The notes below the pieces were generated by a model. It saw nothing but the letters and a program-made list of their open reading frames with translations, was not told the DNA's origin and searched no databases. Both the position numbers and the translations under genes were made by a program. From Steroidobacteraceae bacterium (GTDB taxonomy: Bacteria; Pseudomonadota; Gammaproteobacteria; Steroidobacterales; Steroidobacteraceae), in NCBI GenBank assembly GCA_025927665.1, contig JAICKZ010000002.1, positions 1 through 33,080 of the forward strand: a stretch of DNA of 33,080 nt, given 5' to 3'. Shown here one piece after another: positions 15,396 through 22,835 of this stretch. The number at the start of each line of letters is the position of its first letter. Within the stretch, counting starts at the first letter, position 1.

Positions 15396-16769
15396 ATGCA
15401 AGAATTTCTATCCGCATTTCTTAATCGCCGCTATTTGTTGTTGCCATTGGTGGCTGCCATCAGTTTGATTGCGATCGTATGCTATATCACTGAAATGGAA
15501 CGTGCCGAGGTGATGAACATCGCGCAAGACATTCGTAGCGCTGAAGGTCGTTTAAGATTGCTGGGCGATTTTGCGTACGCGGCCGCCGACATGGAAAGTG
15601 AGGGTCGTGGATATATGTTGACGCTCGATTCAAGATTTTTAACACCCTATGCAGATGCAACGCGACGTGTAGAAAAAAGCCTCGCCGATCTGCAAACGAC
15701 GTATAGCAAGCTTCCTGACAAAGATGCCCAGATTAGACAAATAAATGAATTGGTAACGCAGAAAAATCCAATCATAAAGAGCACACTGGATACAGCTCAA
15801 TTCACCAAAGCCGGCTCTGAATTTTCTAAACAAACCAGCACTATCGAAGGATTATTATGGATGCGGCAAATGCGTTCAATGATCGAGCAATTACGTGATG
15901 AAGAACGTTCTCGTCTTTATGACAGCACTGAGCGTTGGCAAAGAAAACATCAGCTAATCGGCATTATTAATGTAGCCAGTGCCACGTTATCGGCAACGCT
16001 TCTTGTGTTGGTGGGTTTTTTTATTAGTCGTGAAATCTATCGCCGTCATGTTGCGGTTACCGAACTTGACAAGCTAGTGGAACAACGCACTAAAGAAATC
16101 AGCGAACTTTCCACCCATTTGCAAAATGTAACAGAACGAGAAAAATCGCAACTGGCGCGCGAACTGCATGATGAGCTAGGTGGGCTGTTGCTCTCAATTA
16201 AAATGGACTTAAGCCAATTAGCTAAGAAATTTGATGTGAATAGTCCAGAAATTAAAGATCGTTGGCAACGCATTCAAAGTGCTATTAGCGCTGGTGTGGA
16301 ATTAAAGCGTCGCGTGATTGAAGAATTACGCCCAACTCTGCTCGACAACATGGGACTCATCGCGGCATTAAGATGGCAGGCTGAACAGACTTGTATTCGT
16401 GCCGGCGTGGAGTTGCATGCTTTCTTTCCGGAGAACGAGCCCAATCTCAATACCGACATATCCATCGCAATTTTTCGTGTCGCACAAGAAGCCTTTATCA
16501 ATCTTGTTAAACACTCGCGCGCCACGGCGGTCACGATAGTGCTGAAGACAACCGAACGGGAACTAAATTTAACGATCGAAGATAATGGCGTCGGTATCGA
16601 CTCTCCCACCAAACCACCGTCGGGATCGCACGGGTTACTCAGTATGAAACACCGCATGCATGCCATTGGTGGCAGCTTTCAAATTGGCAGGATCGCTCCG
16701 CAAGGTACACGAGTGGTGGTTAGTGTGCCTTTGGCACCTGGTCCTGAGATCGCGCTAAGTGCTAGTTGA
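15396..16769 (+). CDS. Membrane sensor histidine kinase, CHASE3-like sensor, NarL/FixJ class
   Basis: This encodes 457 residues. A first membrane helix (13-31) is followed by a helical periplasmic sensor of about 155 residues resembling CHASE3 (RLRLLGDFAYAAADMESEGRGYMLT is typical). A second helix (187-210) is followed by a short coiled coil. The HisKA_3 dimerisation domain has the phosphoacceptor His258 in LARELHDELGG. The C-terminal HATPase has an N-box-like VAQEAFINLVKHS, the G1 box DNGVGID and SHGLLSMKHRMHAIGG. It should autophosphorylate and pass phosphate to a NarL-type regulator. AGGG lies 6 nt before the ATG. Two response regulator genes converge on it directly downstream, the NarL-type one being the obvious partner. 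The signal sensed is unknown. Confidence 0.92.
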   Translation: MQEFLSAFLNRRYLLLPLVAAISLIAIVCYITEMERAEVMNIAQDIRSAEGRLRLLGDFAYAAADMESEGRGYMLTLDSRFLTPYADATRRVEKSLADLQTTYSKLPDKDAQIRQINELVTQKNPIIKSTLDTAQFTKAGSEFSKQTSTIEGLLWMRQMRSMIEQLRDEERSRLYDSTERWQRKHQLIGIINVASATLSATLLVLVGFFISREIYRRHVAVTELDKLVEQRTKEISELSTHLQNVTEREKSQLARELHDELGGLLLSIKMDLSQLAKKFDVNSPEIKDRWQRIQSAISAGVELKRRVIEELRPTLLDNMGLIAALRWQAEQTCIRAGVELHAFFPENEPNLNTDISIAIFRVAQEAFINLVKHSRATAVTIVLKTTERELNLTIEDNGVGIDSPTKPPSGSHGLLSMKHRMHAIGGSFQIGRIAPQGTRVVVSVPLAPGPEIALSAS

Positions 16770-16771
16770 TT

Positions 16772-16785
16772 GCCTTGCGTAAGGC
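16772..16785. terminator. Possible weak bidirectional hairpin between convergent genes
   Basis: GCCTT-GCGT-AAGGC is a 5-bp stem with a tetraloop in the 30-nt gap between the histidine kinase stop and the receiver-protein stop. No U-run follows, so terminator activity is doubtful. Confidence 0.25.
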
Positions 16786-16799
16786 CATTGACTGATAAT

Positions 16800-17246
16800 C
16801 TACGCAATTCGTTCATCACGCAATGTAGCAAGCAACGAAGGAAGCTGATCCATTTGTTGCAGTTTGTCTAAAAAATAACGAGCACCCAATGTCTCTGCCT
16901 GAACACGATATTGAGGGAGCGCGTAATTGGTCATAACAATGACAACCGGTGGATTCGCTAATGACTGAATATAGCGCAGTACACCAAAACCAGTGCCTTG
17001 CTGCAAACGTAAATCCAGTACTACCGCATCAGTGCTTTTGGCACCCACTGCTGCAATAGCATCCGCCTCCGTGGTTGCGGTTCCAATGGTAGTGACACCC
17101 TGAATATCAGCAATTAATTCCAGTACTCGCTCTGATAATAAAGCAGAATCTTCAACTAGCAGTACTTTTAAATCCGCGACCGGCATGGTCCCCCACACAT
17201 TTATGTTGTTTCGAGTCGAACCTAAATGATTCAATCGTACATCCAT
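16800..17246 (-). CDS. Receiver-only response regulator (CheY-like)
   Basis: This encodes 148 residues consisting of one receiver domain. It has the acidic pocket VED (Glu32, Asp33), phosphoacceptor Asp78 (VVLDLR), Thr106 (VIVMTNY) and Lys128 (YFLDK), so phosphorylation should be possible. There is no output domain. It may act as a phosphate sink, a shuttle or an interaction partner. The first 20 residues precede the domain and have no ribosome site. A GGGGGACC-ATG at 17186 gives a shorter protein starting MPVADLKVLLVEDS, which may be the true start. The gene is 50 nt downstream of the NarL-type regulator on the same strand and converges with the histidine kinase gene. Confidence 0.87.
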   Translation of the reverse strand: MDVRLNHLGSTRNNINVWGTMPVADLKVLLVEDSALLSERVLELIADIQGVTTIGTATTEADAIAAVGAKSTDAVVLDLRLQQGTGFGVLRYIQSLANPPVVIVMTNYALPQYRVQAETLGARYFLDKLQQMDQLPSLLATLRDERIA

Positions 17247-17296
17247 AGAAAATATAATTGTGCCTAACCGTTAGTGCTACGACGGCACGCACAAAT

Positions 17297-17992
17297 TCAA
17301 TCAATAATATTATTTCTCAACGCATAAGAAGTGATATCAGCATTACTGCTAAAACCCATCTTCTCCATCACGCGAGACCGATAAGTGCTGATCGTTTTTA
17401 CCGATAAACAAAGCTCCGCGGCCATTTCGGACACGGTGCATCCTTTCGCAAGTTTACAGAAAATTTGAAACTCTCGTTCAGACAGTTGCGTATGTGCCGG
17501 CTTGTCAGAATCGTGATCCAATTCAGTCACCAATAATTCTGCGAGTGTCGCGCTGACGTAGCGCTTTCCAGAAAGCACCGTCTTAACGGCCACCAGCAAT
17601 TCTTCTGGCGCCATTTCTTTATTTAAATAACCGCTTGCTCCGGCTCGCAATACATTCACCGCATATTGCTTCTCAGGAAAGCCGCTTAAAATCAACACGC
17701 GGGTCTGCGGATGTGAAGCATGCACCTGACGCAGAATATCAATTCCACTGCGGTCTGGCATGTTGATATCCAGAATCAACAGATCCCATTTTGCGAGCCG
17801 CAAGATATCCAAAGTCTCTGAACCGGTGCCGGCTTCACCAATTTCATAAGTACTGCGATTTTCATAAAGCAGTTGTTTCAAACCTTTTCTGAGAACCGCA
17901 TGGTCATCAGCGATTAAAATTTTCGCCATCAAGCGATTGGCTCCGTTGGCAATTGGAGGACGACTAGTATTGGTATCGGCGGCGACTTGCAT
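17297..17992 (-). CDS. NarL/FixJ-family response regulator (receiver plus LuxR HTH)
   Basis: This encodes 231 residues. The receiver domain (about 23-140) has acidic Asp29/Asp30 (LIADD), phosphoacceptor Asp75 (LLILDINMPD), Ser103 (LILSGF) and Lys125 (GYLNKE). The C-terminal LuxR-type helix-turn-helix (about 170-230) starts LSEREFQIFCKLAKG and contains VSEMAAELCLSVKTISTYRS. It is a DNA-binding regulator, likely phosphorylated by the adjacent HisKA_3 kinase. The ATG at 17992 is chosen because AGGAG lies 7 nt upstream; a shorter start at 17929, right before the receiver, is also possible. A 10-bp tandem repeat 50-75 bp upstream may be its own control site. Confidence 0.93.
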   Translation of the reverse strand: MQVAADTNTSRPPIANGANRLMAKILIADDHAVLRKGLKQLLYENRSTYEIGEAGTGSETLDILRLAKWDLLILDINMPDRSGIDILRQVHASHPQTRVLILSGFPEKQYAVNVLRAGASGYLNKEMAPEELLVAVKTVLSGKRYVSATLAELLVTELDHDSDKPAHTQLSEREFQIFCKLAKGCTVSEMAAELCLSVKTISTYRSRVMEKMGFSSNADITSYALRNNIID

Positions 17993-18043
17993 TCGCTGAC
18001 TCCTATTGTACTAAAGACGTAGTTACATTAAAAACATTACGCA

Positions 18044-18066
18044 TATTGTGCGCCCCTATTGTGCGC
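18044..18066. promoter_or_regulatory. Tandem 10-bp repeat upstream of the NarL-type regulator
   Basis: TATTGTGCGC occurs at 18044-18053 and 18057-18066, separated by CCC (13-bp period). The pair ends about 52 bp before the regulator's ATG. Two identical sites near one helical turn apart are typical of tandem binding by a dimeric or cooperative activator. The regulator is unknown; autoregulation is a guess. Confidence 0.45.
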
Positions 18067-18116
18067 ATGCTTACCGTAATTCAGGTCACAGTGCGTAGTA
18101 TTTACACTCGAGGATT

Positions 18117-18134
18117 TGTAAGAATTTACTTACA
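18117..18134. promoter_or_regulatory. Inverted repeat TGTAAG-N6-CTTACA
   Basis: This is a perfect 6-bp inverted repeat with a 6-bp AT-only spacer, about 125 bp upstream of the NarL-type regulator start. The spacing and symmetry resemble a dimeric transcription factor site, or a short hairpin. The binder is unknown. Confidence 0.4.
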
Positions 18135-18309
18135 CACTGCATCGCTCTATCAATTTCGCTTTTTTCAAGTGACAAGCTTAGCACTCAACACTCTCTAATC
18201 CAAATCATGACAGCAAAGAACGATTGATCTTTGCTGCATGGAATTACGGGCAACAGGGTTGACATCAGTATACAGATGTCGATCGTTACGCAATAAATGC
18301 CAGCATCAA

Positions 18310-18390
18310 TTAAAAATGATGCATGAATAGTGCAATCAAAAGAATAATCGAAAGAGGCACACCGAGTAGATACAAAATAATGGAACGCAT
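18310..18390 (-). CDS. 26-residue single-span membrane peptide
   Basis: On the minus strand an ATG at 18390 opens 26 codons ending in TAA: MRSIILYLLGVPLSIILLIA followed by LFMHHF. AGGAG sits 6-7 nt upstream (AGGAGATAACT-ATG), one of the best ribosome sites in the window. The product is almost entirely one hydrophobic helix with a Gly-Val-Pro kink, an N-terminal Arg and a His-His-Phe end. Small peptides of this type (M-R-x-x-x-L-Y-L-L-G-x-P) appear in proteobacterial genomes near stress genes to my recollection, but no function is known. It lies 63 nt downstream of the MscS gene on the same strand and could be in its operon. It is short enough to be missed by standard gene callers. Confidence 0.7.
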   Translation of the reverse strand: MRSIILYLLGVPLSIILLIALFMHHF

Positions 18391-18453
18391 AGTTATCTCC
18401 TGTTAGTCATCGTTGGTGACTGTCATCGATAGTTAAAAAATATCCGCAAAAAA

Positions 18454-19590
18454 TTACGCATGTTGCTCATGTCCTCCCGACACAGGGAGTTCATTATGCT
18501 GTTGCTTGTCTTTATCTGACCGATCTTTTGGATTCCTTGCGAAATAAACGGTGGTTGCGGGATGCGCAAACTCCACACCGAGTTCCGCAAACTTGCGCAT
18601 CAGCTCGATATTGATCGTTTGTTGAATATCCATATAACGGCTGTAGTCCGCAGATAACACGAAGTACACAACTTCGTACTCCAATGCAGAATCGGTGTAC
18701 TTAGAGAAATGGCTGCGATCAAATCTAGTTCCGGGTTGTGCTTTTACTATTTCTTTAATGATGGAAGCTAATGACTCGACTACTTCAACTGGCGTTTCAA
18801 ATGCAATGTGCAACGTAAATAGCACACGTCGCTCTGATTGACGACCATAGTTGTGTATTCGACTTTTTATTATATCTGCGTTGGACATGATAATTTGCTC
18901 ACCGTCCAAACTGCGTAGGTGCGTGGTTTTTATTCCGATATATTCCACTCCACCCAAAATATTATCAATGATCAAAAAATCACCCACCACAAAAGGTCGA
19001 TCGAAAGCAATGGCTAATGATGCAAGTATATCGCCGAGTACATTCTGTACCGCCAATGCGATGGCGACACCACCTACTCCAAGACCTGCCACCAGTGCAG
19101 TAACACGCACACCAAGATTGTCCAATGTAAGCAACAACACCAATGTCCAGATAGTGGCTTGTGCAATAAATTTGATAATACCAAGAGAACTGATTGCTGC
19201 TAAATTTGCACCTTCATGAACGGCGCTTTTACGACCTAACCAAATTGAAACTCCTGTGGTTATCCATAGACCTGCCTGCCAGAACAATGCAATAGTAATA
19301 AGAGAATTGAGTATCCGATGAATGTCGTTGCTAAGCGTCAACGACTTTGCGCCTAAGTATATGGCTACTACCACAAAAAATAGAACGCGGGTGCGGCTCA
19401 ATATGCCGAAAGGTGTTTCCAGAATTTCTACCTTCGGTGTTGCAACCATCTTCGCATGTTTACTACTGATGATTTGCCGCACCCAGATCATGAGACTCAA
19501 TGACGCAGCAGCGATTAATATTGCAATCGCACCTTCAACTATCCATGCTCGGCTAATCTCATAACCGAAAAGACGAATATTGTCGTTCAT
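18454..19590 (-). CDS. MscS-family mechanosensitive ion channel
   Basis: This encodes 378 residues. Membrane helices lie at about 17-37, 64-84, 95-115, 135-155 and a final pore-lining helix. The pore helix and first beta segment carry the family pattern GLGVGGVAIALAVQNVLGDI then LASLAIAFDRPFVVGDFLII, near 168-208. A cytoplasmic beta and alpha/beta domain follows (VEYIGIKTTHLRSLDGEQII). It should open under membrane tension to release solutes during osmotic downshock. The C-terminus is a polar tail (DRSDKDKQQHNELP). The start ATG has only a weak ribosome site but agrees with family topology. It is preceded by a small charged protein gene (67 nt) and followed by the 26-aa peptide gene. Confidence 0.93.
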   Translation of the reverse strand: MNDNIRLFGYEISRAWIVEGAIAILIAAASLSLMIWVRQIISSKHAKMVATPKVEILETPFGILSRTRVLFFVVVAIYLGAKSLTLSNDIHRILNSLITIALFWQAGLWITTGVSIWLGRKSAVHEGANLAAISSLGIIKFIAQATIWTLVLLLTLDNLGVRVTALVAGLGVGGVAIALAVQNVLGDILASLAIAFDRPFVVGDFLIIDNILGGVEYIGIKTTHLRSLDGEQIIMSNADIIKSRIHNYGRQSERRVLFTLHIAFETPVEVVESLASIIKEIVKAQPGTRFDRSHFSKYTDSALEYEVVYFVLSADYSRYMDIQQTINIELMRKFAELGVEFAHPATTVYFARNPKDRSDKDKQQHNELPVSGGHEQHA

Positions 19591-19657
19591 TTGTCTTACT
19601 ATTAATTAATGTCAAATGTAACTAACCACTATTACATAGATTGATTACATCTGCAGT

Positions 19658-19942
19658 TCAATGATCTGTCTCATCTCGCTGATGTTTGTCCAAATTTTGT
19701 TGTGCAATTTTAACTCTGCGCAATAATTCACTGCTCTTGTTATCCGGCTCCTGTGTGGTCATATTCTCATCCGATGCACGCAGTTTGGCTTCCAGATCCA
19801 TTCTCCACTGTTCAAGCAATTCCTGCTTTCTTACCGTTGATAATTGCGGTGCAGTTATTAGAATTTCCGGCGTTTCAAAAACGTCTTCCAATTGATTTTT
19901 TTGCAACGATTCGGAATCAGCAAGTGGTGTATTTAAAGTCAT
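19658..19942 (-). CDS. Small charged hypothetical protein (94 aa)
   Basis: This encodes 94 residues with no recognised family. GGAG lies 8 nt before the ATG, supporting translation. The protein is hydrophilic with no signal or membrane segment. Residues about 38-58 (RKQELLEQWRMDLEAKLRAS) and 70-90 (SSELLRRVKIAQQNLDKHQR) look helical and may form a short coiled coil. It sits between the outer-membrane barrel gene and the MscS gene on the same strand. A terminator-like hairpin separates it from the barrel gene, so it is more likely transcribed with MscS. Confidence 0.6.
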   Translation of the reverse strand: MTLNTPLADSESLQKNQLEDVFETPEILITAPQLSTVRKQELLEQWRMDLEAKLRASDENMTTQEPDNKSSELLRRVKIAQQNLDKHQRDETDH

Positions 19943-19976
19943 CGATGCTTCTCCACTAACTGCATGATTGGACTAC

Positions 19977-19993
19977 GTCCACTTTAGGTGGAC
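19977..19993. repeat. Small inverted repeat GTCCAC-N5-GTGGAC
   Basis: This 6-bp perfect inverted repeat lies between the barrel-gene terminator and the 94-aa gene, about 35 bp before that gene's ATG. It could be an operator or a leader hairpin. There is no further evidence. Confidence 0.35.
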
Positions 19994-19994
19994 C

Positions 19995-20030
19995 GATAAA
20001 GAAGGTGTGGCCGCCATTGCAAGCCACACC
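19995..20030 (-). terminator. Rho-independent terminator after the barrel gene
   Basis: Read on the minus strand, GGTGTGGC (20030-20023) and GCCACACC (20011-20004) form an 8-bp GC-rich stem with an 11-nt loop, followed by TTCTTTAT. It starts 28 nt after the stop codon of the outer-membrane barrel gene, as expected for an intrinsic terminator. The U-tract is interrupted by one C. Confidence 0.6.
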
Positions 20031-20057
20031 CACTTAGAACTTACTCGTGATAGCTTT

Positions 20058-20666
20058 CTAGAAGCGCCATGCGGCACTTAACCAAAACGCATCAGAGTCA
20101 CGGGCATTTTGAATCTCCACTTTCTCATATTCAGCGCGCAGCTCGACGTGATGAAAAATGACGCCAGAGATACCACCGCCCCATAGAAAGTCATTGCGAC
20201 TATGCTTGGTATCAATACCAGGACCAGGCGAGTCGAAATTAACTCGAGTGTGAACGTCGTAATAATACTCACCGGCCTTGGCGAATAATTCGATCGGACC
20301 TAGCGGCACATGGCCGACAATCGAAGGCGAGAATCCACTTAAATCGACGCGATAATTACCGTTACTTCCAGTCGCAGTGAAAGTATCATTGGGTCGCCCA
20401 AAATCGATATAAGCTGCTTCAACACTTAGGTAAGGCATGAAGCGATAGCCAACGAATGCCTTCCAAGCATTGTCATCAGAGTTGTTAATTGAACTTACTG
20501 CATTGTCCACATCGTTAAGATGTTTTATGCGTAAATTGAATTGGCCTACACCGACACCCACATAGGGGCCAGTCGGGTTAATGTCATCGCGCATTTCTGC
20601 ACTCGCGGATAATGCACTCAAACTCAATCCGATCAATACCACACTGGGAAATATAAATGCTTTCAT
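20058..20666 (-). CDS. Outer-membrane beta-barrel protein (OmpA/OmpW-like size)
   Basis: This encodes 202 residues from the ATG at 20666, chosen because AAGGGG lies 6 nt upstream; an ATG six codons earlier lacks this. The N-terminus is a clear Sec signal (MKAFIFPSVVLIGLSLSALS then ASA, cleavage before EMRDD). The mature part opens with GPYVGVGVGQFNL, has alternating amphipathic strands (FVGYRFMPYLSVEAAYIDFG, LELRAEYEKVEI style) and ends in Trp-Arg-Phe, the C-terminal aromatic recognised by BamA. An eight-stranded barrel is likely. The ligand or role is unknown; these barrels often serve in envelope stress or small-molecule passage. It is the only gene before its own terminator. Confidence 0.85.
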   Translation of the reverse strand: MKAFIFPSVVLIGLSLSALSASAEMRDDINPTGPYVGVGVGQFNLRIKHLNDVDNAVSSINNSDDNAWKAFVGYRFMPYLSVEAAYIDFGRPNDTFTATGSNGNYRVDLSGFSPSIVGHVPLGPIELFAKAGEYYYDVHTRVNFDSPGPGIDTKHSRNDFLWGGGISGVIFHHVELRAEYEKVEIQNARDSDAFWLSAAWRF

Positions 20667-20718
20667 GTCGTGCCCCTTGCTCATGAACTAAAGATAATCG
20701 ATTTGAAATTCCATAACG

Positions 20719-20733
20719 TGGTTCAGAGAACCA
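20719..20733. promoter_or_regulatory. Inverted repeat TGGTTC-AGA-GAACCA upstream of the barrel gene
   Basis: Perfect 6-bp arms with a 3-nt spacer lie about 53 bp before the barrel gene's start, inside a 258-bp intergenic region that otherwise shows no ORF. It is suitably placed for an operator or a 5' leader hairpin. Confidence 0.4.
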
Positions 20734-20924
20734 TGCTAAAGAACATCATCTCGACTCACAGCTTGCGCGGCGCAACAAATTTGATCAATGCATGGACATC
20801 CGACGATTTCGTAGGAGTATAAGTCCGTTACAGTCACTCAGTTCTTACTTGTCATGGCAGACATGCTGTTCACCGATATTAATCAAACAAGCAATAGCTA
20901 CATCTAGATTATAGGTGCATTGTG

Positions 20925-22715
20925 CTAAAGAGCATCTTCCCATGAACAACTTAAACGCACCGCTGCATTGATGATTCCAACCATGCTGTAGGTTTGTGGA
21001 TAGTTTCCCCACAACTCGTTGGTGACAGGGTTTATATCTTCTGACAATAGACCAAGGGAATTACATTTGGACAAGATGTTATCGAACAGATCTCGCGCCT
21101 CTTCAGTTCTGCCTACTGCCGCCAATGCATTGATGTACCAAAACGTGCAAATGTTGAAAGCATTCTCCGGCTTACCAAAGTCATCGGCATTCACGTAACG
21201 AAAAAAATATTTATCACGACGTAGATGACGTTCAAGATGATTGATGGTGGAAATAAACTTAGGGTCTTTGGCATCGACGAAATTAAGTTCAGCAAGCAGC
21301 AGTACACTGGCATCCAACGAAGGTGTATTCCATGCCTCTGTGAATGTTCCTAACTTTTCATCCCAGGTGGCATCCATGATGCGCTTGTGCATCGTATTTG
21401 CACGCTCACGCCAGAAGTGCTCGCGGTCCGATAATTTAAGATAGTGCGCAATTCGTGCCAATCTATCCACACCCGCCCAACACATGACACTAGGAAATGT
21501 ATGCAATCGCGCGCGGCCACGATACTCCCAAATTCCCGCATCTGGTTTGTCGTAGCATTGCCAGCACATGTCACCGGCAAATTCCAATTGACGAAATGTT
21601 TCTGCATCAGCGGGGCTGGCCAAGCGTTGGTCAAAGAACGATTGCATCGCGGCAAGTATGACTGCGCCATAAACATCATGCTGCACTTGCTCAAAGGCTT
21701 GATTACCTATTCGCACAGGACCCATACCACGATAGCCTGATAACTGCGGCAAAATAACTTCGGTAAGTTCAGCTTCTCCACTAATACCGTATACGGGCTG
21801 CAGCGGTTCAACACGCCGCGCCGCAAACACATTATTGATATAACGCAAGTAACCTTCCATGGTTCGCGTCGCACCCAAACGATTCAACGCATGAATGGTG
21901 AAATAACTATCACGCAACCAACAATAACGATAATCCCAATTTCTACCGCTGTCTGCTGATTCTGGAATCGACGTTGTAATTGCGGCCAGCACCGCGCCAC
22001 TGTCTTCAAAGCTGCATAGCTTCAACGTAATGGCAGAGCGAATGACTGCTTCCTGCCATTCAAACGGCACGGCCAATCCTCGTGTCCAATTACTCCAATA
22101 TCTGCGTGTCTCTTCGAGAAATCGCGATGCCATCGTCCCGATATTTTCTGGAATTGTTTCATCTGCACTGATAATAAAATCTAGTTTTTCATGCAACACA
22201 ATAGGTCGCTCTTCCATCAACGAGTTCAAAGACATGTCAGTGCTAATACGCCATGTCATGTTGGTGGCCTCGAAGCGTAAATGATTATTGCCTATATGGC
22301 GTGGCGCAACAGATTTACCGTAATTCGTCATGGGTCTTAAACGTGCAATGACGGTTGGTCGTCCGGAAAGCTGTTCGACAATTCTTATCGCAGTGCCGGG
22401 ACGAAAATTTCTTCCGAATTGCTGAAAGCGCGGACAGAAATCTATAATGCGAATCTGCGCGCCTCTCGAATCAGTTAAGATAGTTTGTAGAATTGCAGTA
22501 TTACGTTCATAACGTTGTTCACTTTGAATACAATCGACCAACTCAACAGTGAAAAAACCATTTTTATCTGCCACTGAATCATTGCGCAGTAAAGAACAAA
22601 ATACTGGATCACCATCCGGTCGCGGCAAACATAACCACACATAACATCCATTGCGATCAATCAATGCGCTGATCTGACAATTTCCGATCACGCCTAAATC
22701 TAAAGTACTGGCCAT
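20925..22715 (-). CDS. Glycoside hydrolase family 15 protein (glucoamylase/trehalase-like)
   Basis: This encodes 596 residues from the ATG at 22715 (AAGGAA 6 nt upstream); an upstream ATG would add 11 residues. The N-terminal beta-sandwich begins LDLGVIGNCQISALIDRNG and WLCLPRPDGDPVF, typical for bacterial GH15. The (alpha/alpha)6 catalytic domain has SGRNWDYRYCWLRDSYFTI, then IWEYRGRARLHTFPSVMCW, which holds the usual catalytic acid Glu. The last block LLSEDINPVTNELWGNYPQT carries the catalytic base Glu. There is no signal peptide, so it is cytoplasmic. It releases glucose from alpha-glucans or splits trehalose; sequence alone does not decide. The sugar dehydrogenase gene is 120 nt upstream, and the debranching and trehalose genes are also nearby. 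Confidence 0.92.
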   Translation of the reverse strand: MASTLDLGVIGNCQISALIDRNGCYVWLCLPRPDGDPVFCSLLRNDSVADKNGFFTVELVDCIQSEQRYERNTAILQTILTDSRGAQIRIIDFCPRFQQFGRNFRPGTAIRIVEQLSGRPTVIARLRPMTNYGKSVAPRHIGNNHLRFEATNMTWRISTDMSLNSLMEERPIVLHEKLDFIISADETIPENIGTMASRFLEETRRYWSNWTRGLAVPFEWQEAVIRSAITLKLCSFEDSGAVLAAITTSIPESADSGRNWDYRYCWLRDSYFTIHALNRLGATRTMEGYLRYINNVFAARRVEPLQPVYGISGEAELTEVILPQLSGYRGMGPVRIGNQAFEQVQHDVYGAVILAAMQSFFDQRLASPADAETFRQLEFAGDMCWQCYDKPDAGIWEYRGRARLHTFPSVMCWAGVDRLARIAHYLKLSDREHFWRERANTMHKRIMDATWDEKLGTFTEAWNTPSLDASVLLLAELNFVDAKDPKFISTINHLERHLRRDKYFFRYVNADDFGKPENAFNICTFWYINALAAVGRTEEARDLFDNILSKCNSLGLLSEDINPVTNELWGNYPQTYSMVGIINAAVRLSCSWEDAL

Positions 22716-22835
22716 TTTGGTTTCCTTGATTAAATTTGAAACCATCAACTTTCAAGTTCGATTTGATTTCGCTTCAAAGCTTGATTATGCACGATATTCG
22801 CTTTTTATTTTACAACACAAGGTATTCTAGAAAAT

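Larger units (their letters stand above)
17993..18309. other. Intergenic region with several symmetric elements
   Basis: These 317 bp separate the NarL-type regulator from the 26-aa peptide gene, both minus strand. Besides the two elements listed separately, GACATC-AGTATACA-GATGTC (18261-18280) forms a 6-bp inverted repeat about 30 nt after the peptide stop codon. It has no U-run. No ORF of note and no RNA gene was recognised. The density of symmetric sites suggests a regulated promoter for the response regulators. Confidence 0.4.

Noticed and set aside
20776..20790. TTGATCAA near the barrel gene as a possible FNR box
   Set aside because: It lacks the TTGAT-N4-ATCAA spacing, and the local Crp/Fnr protein has no FNR cysteine cluster.
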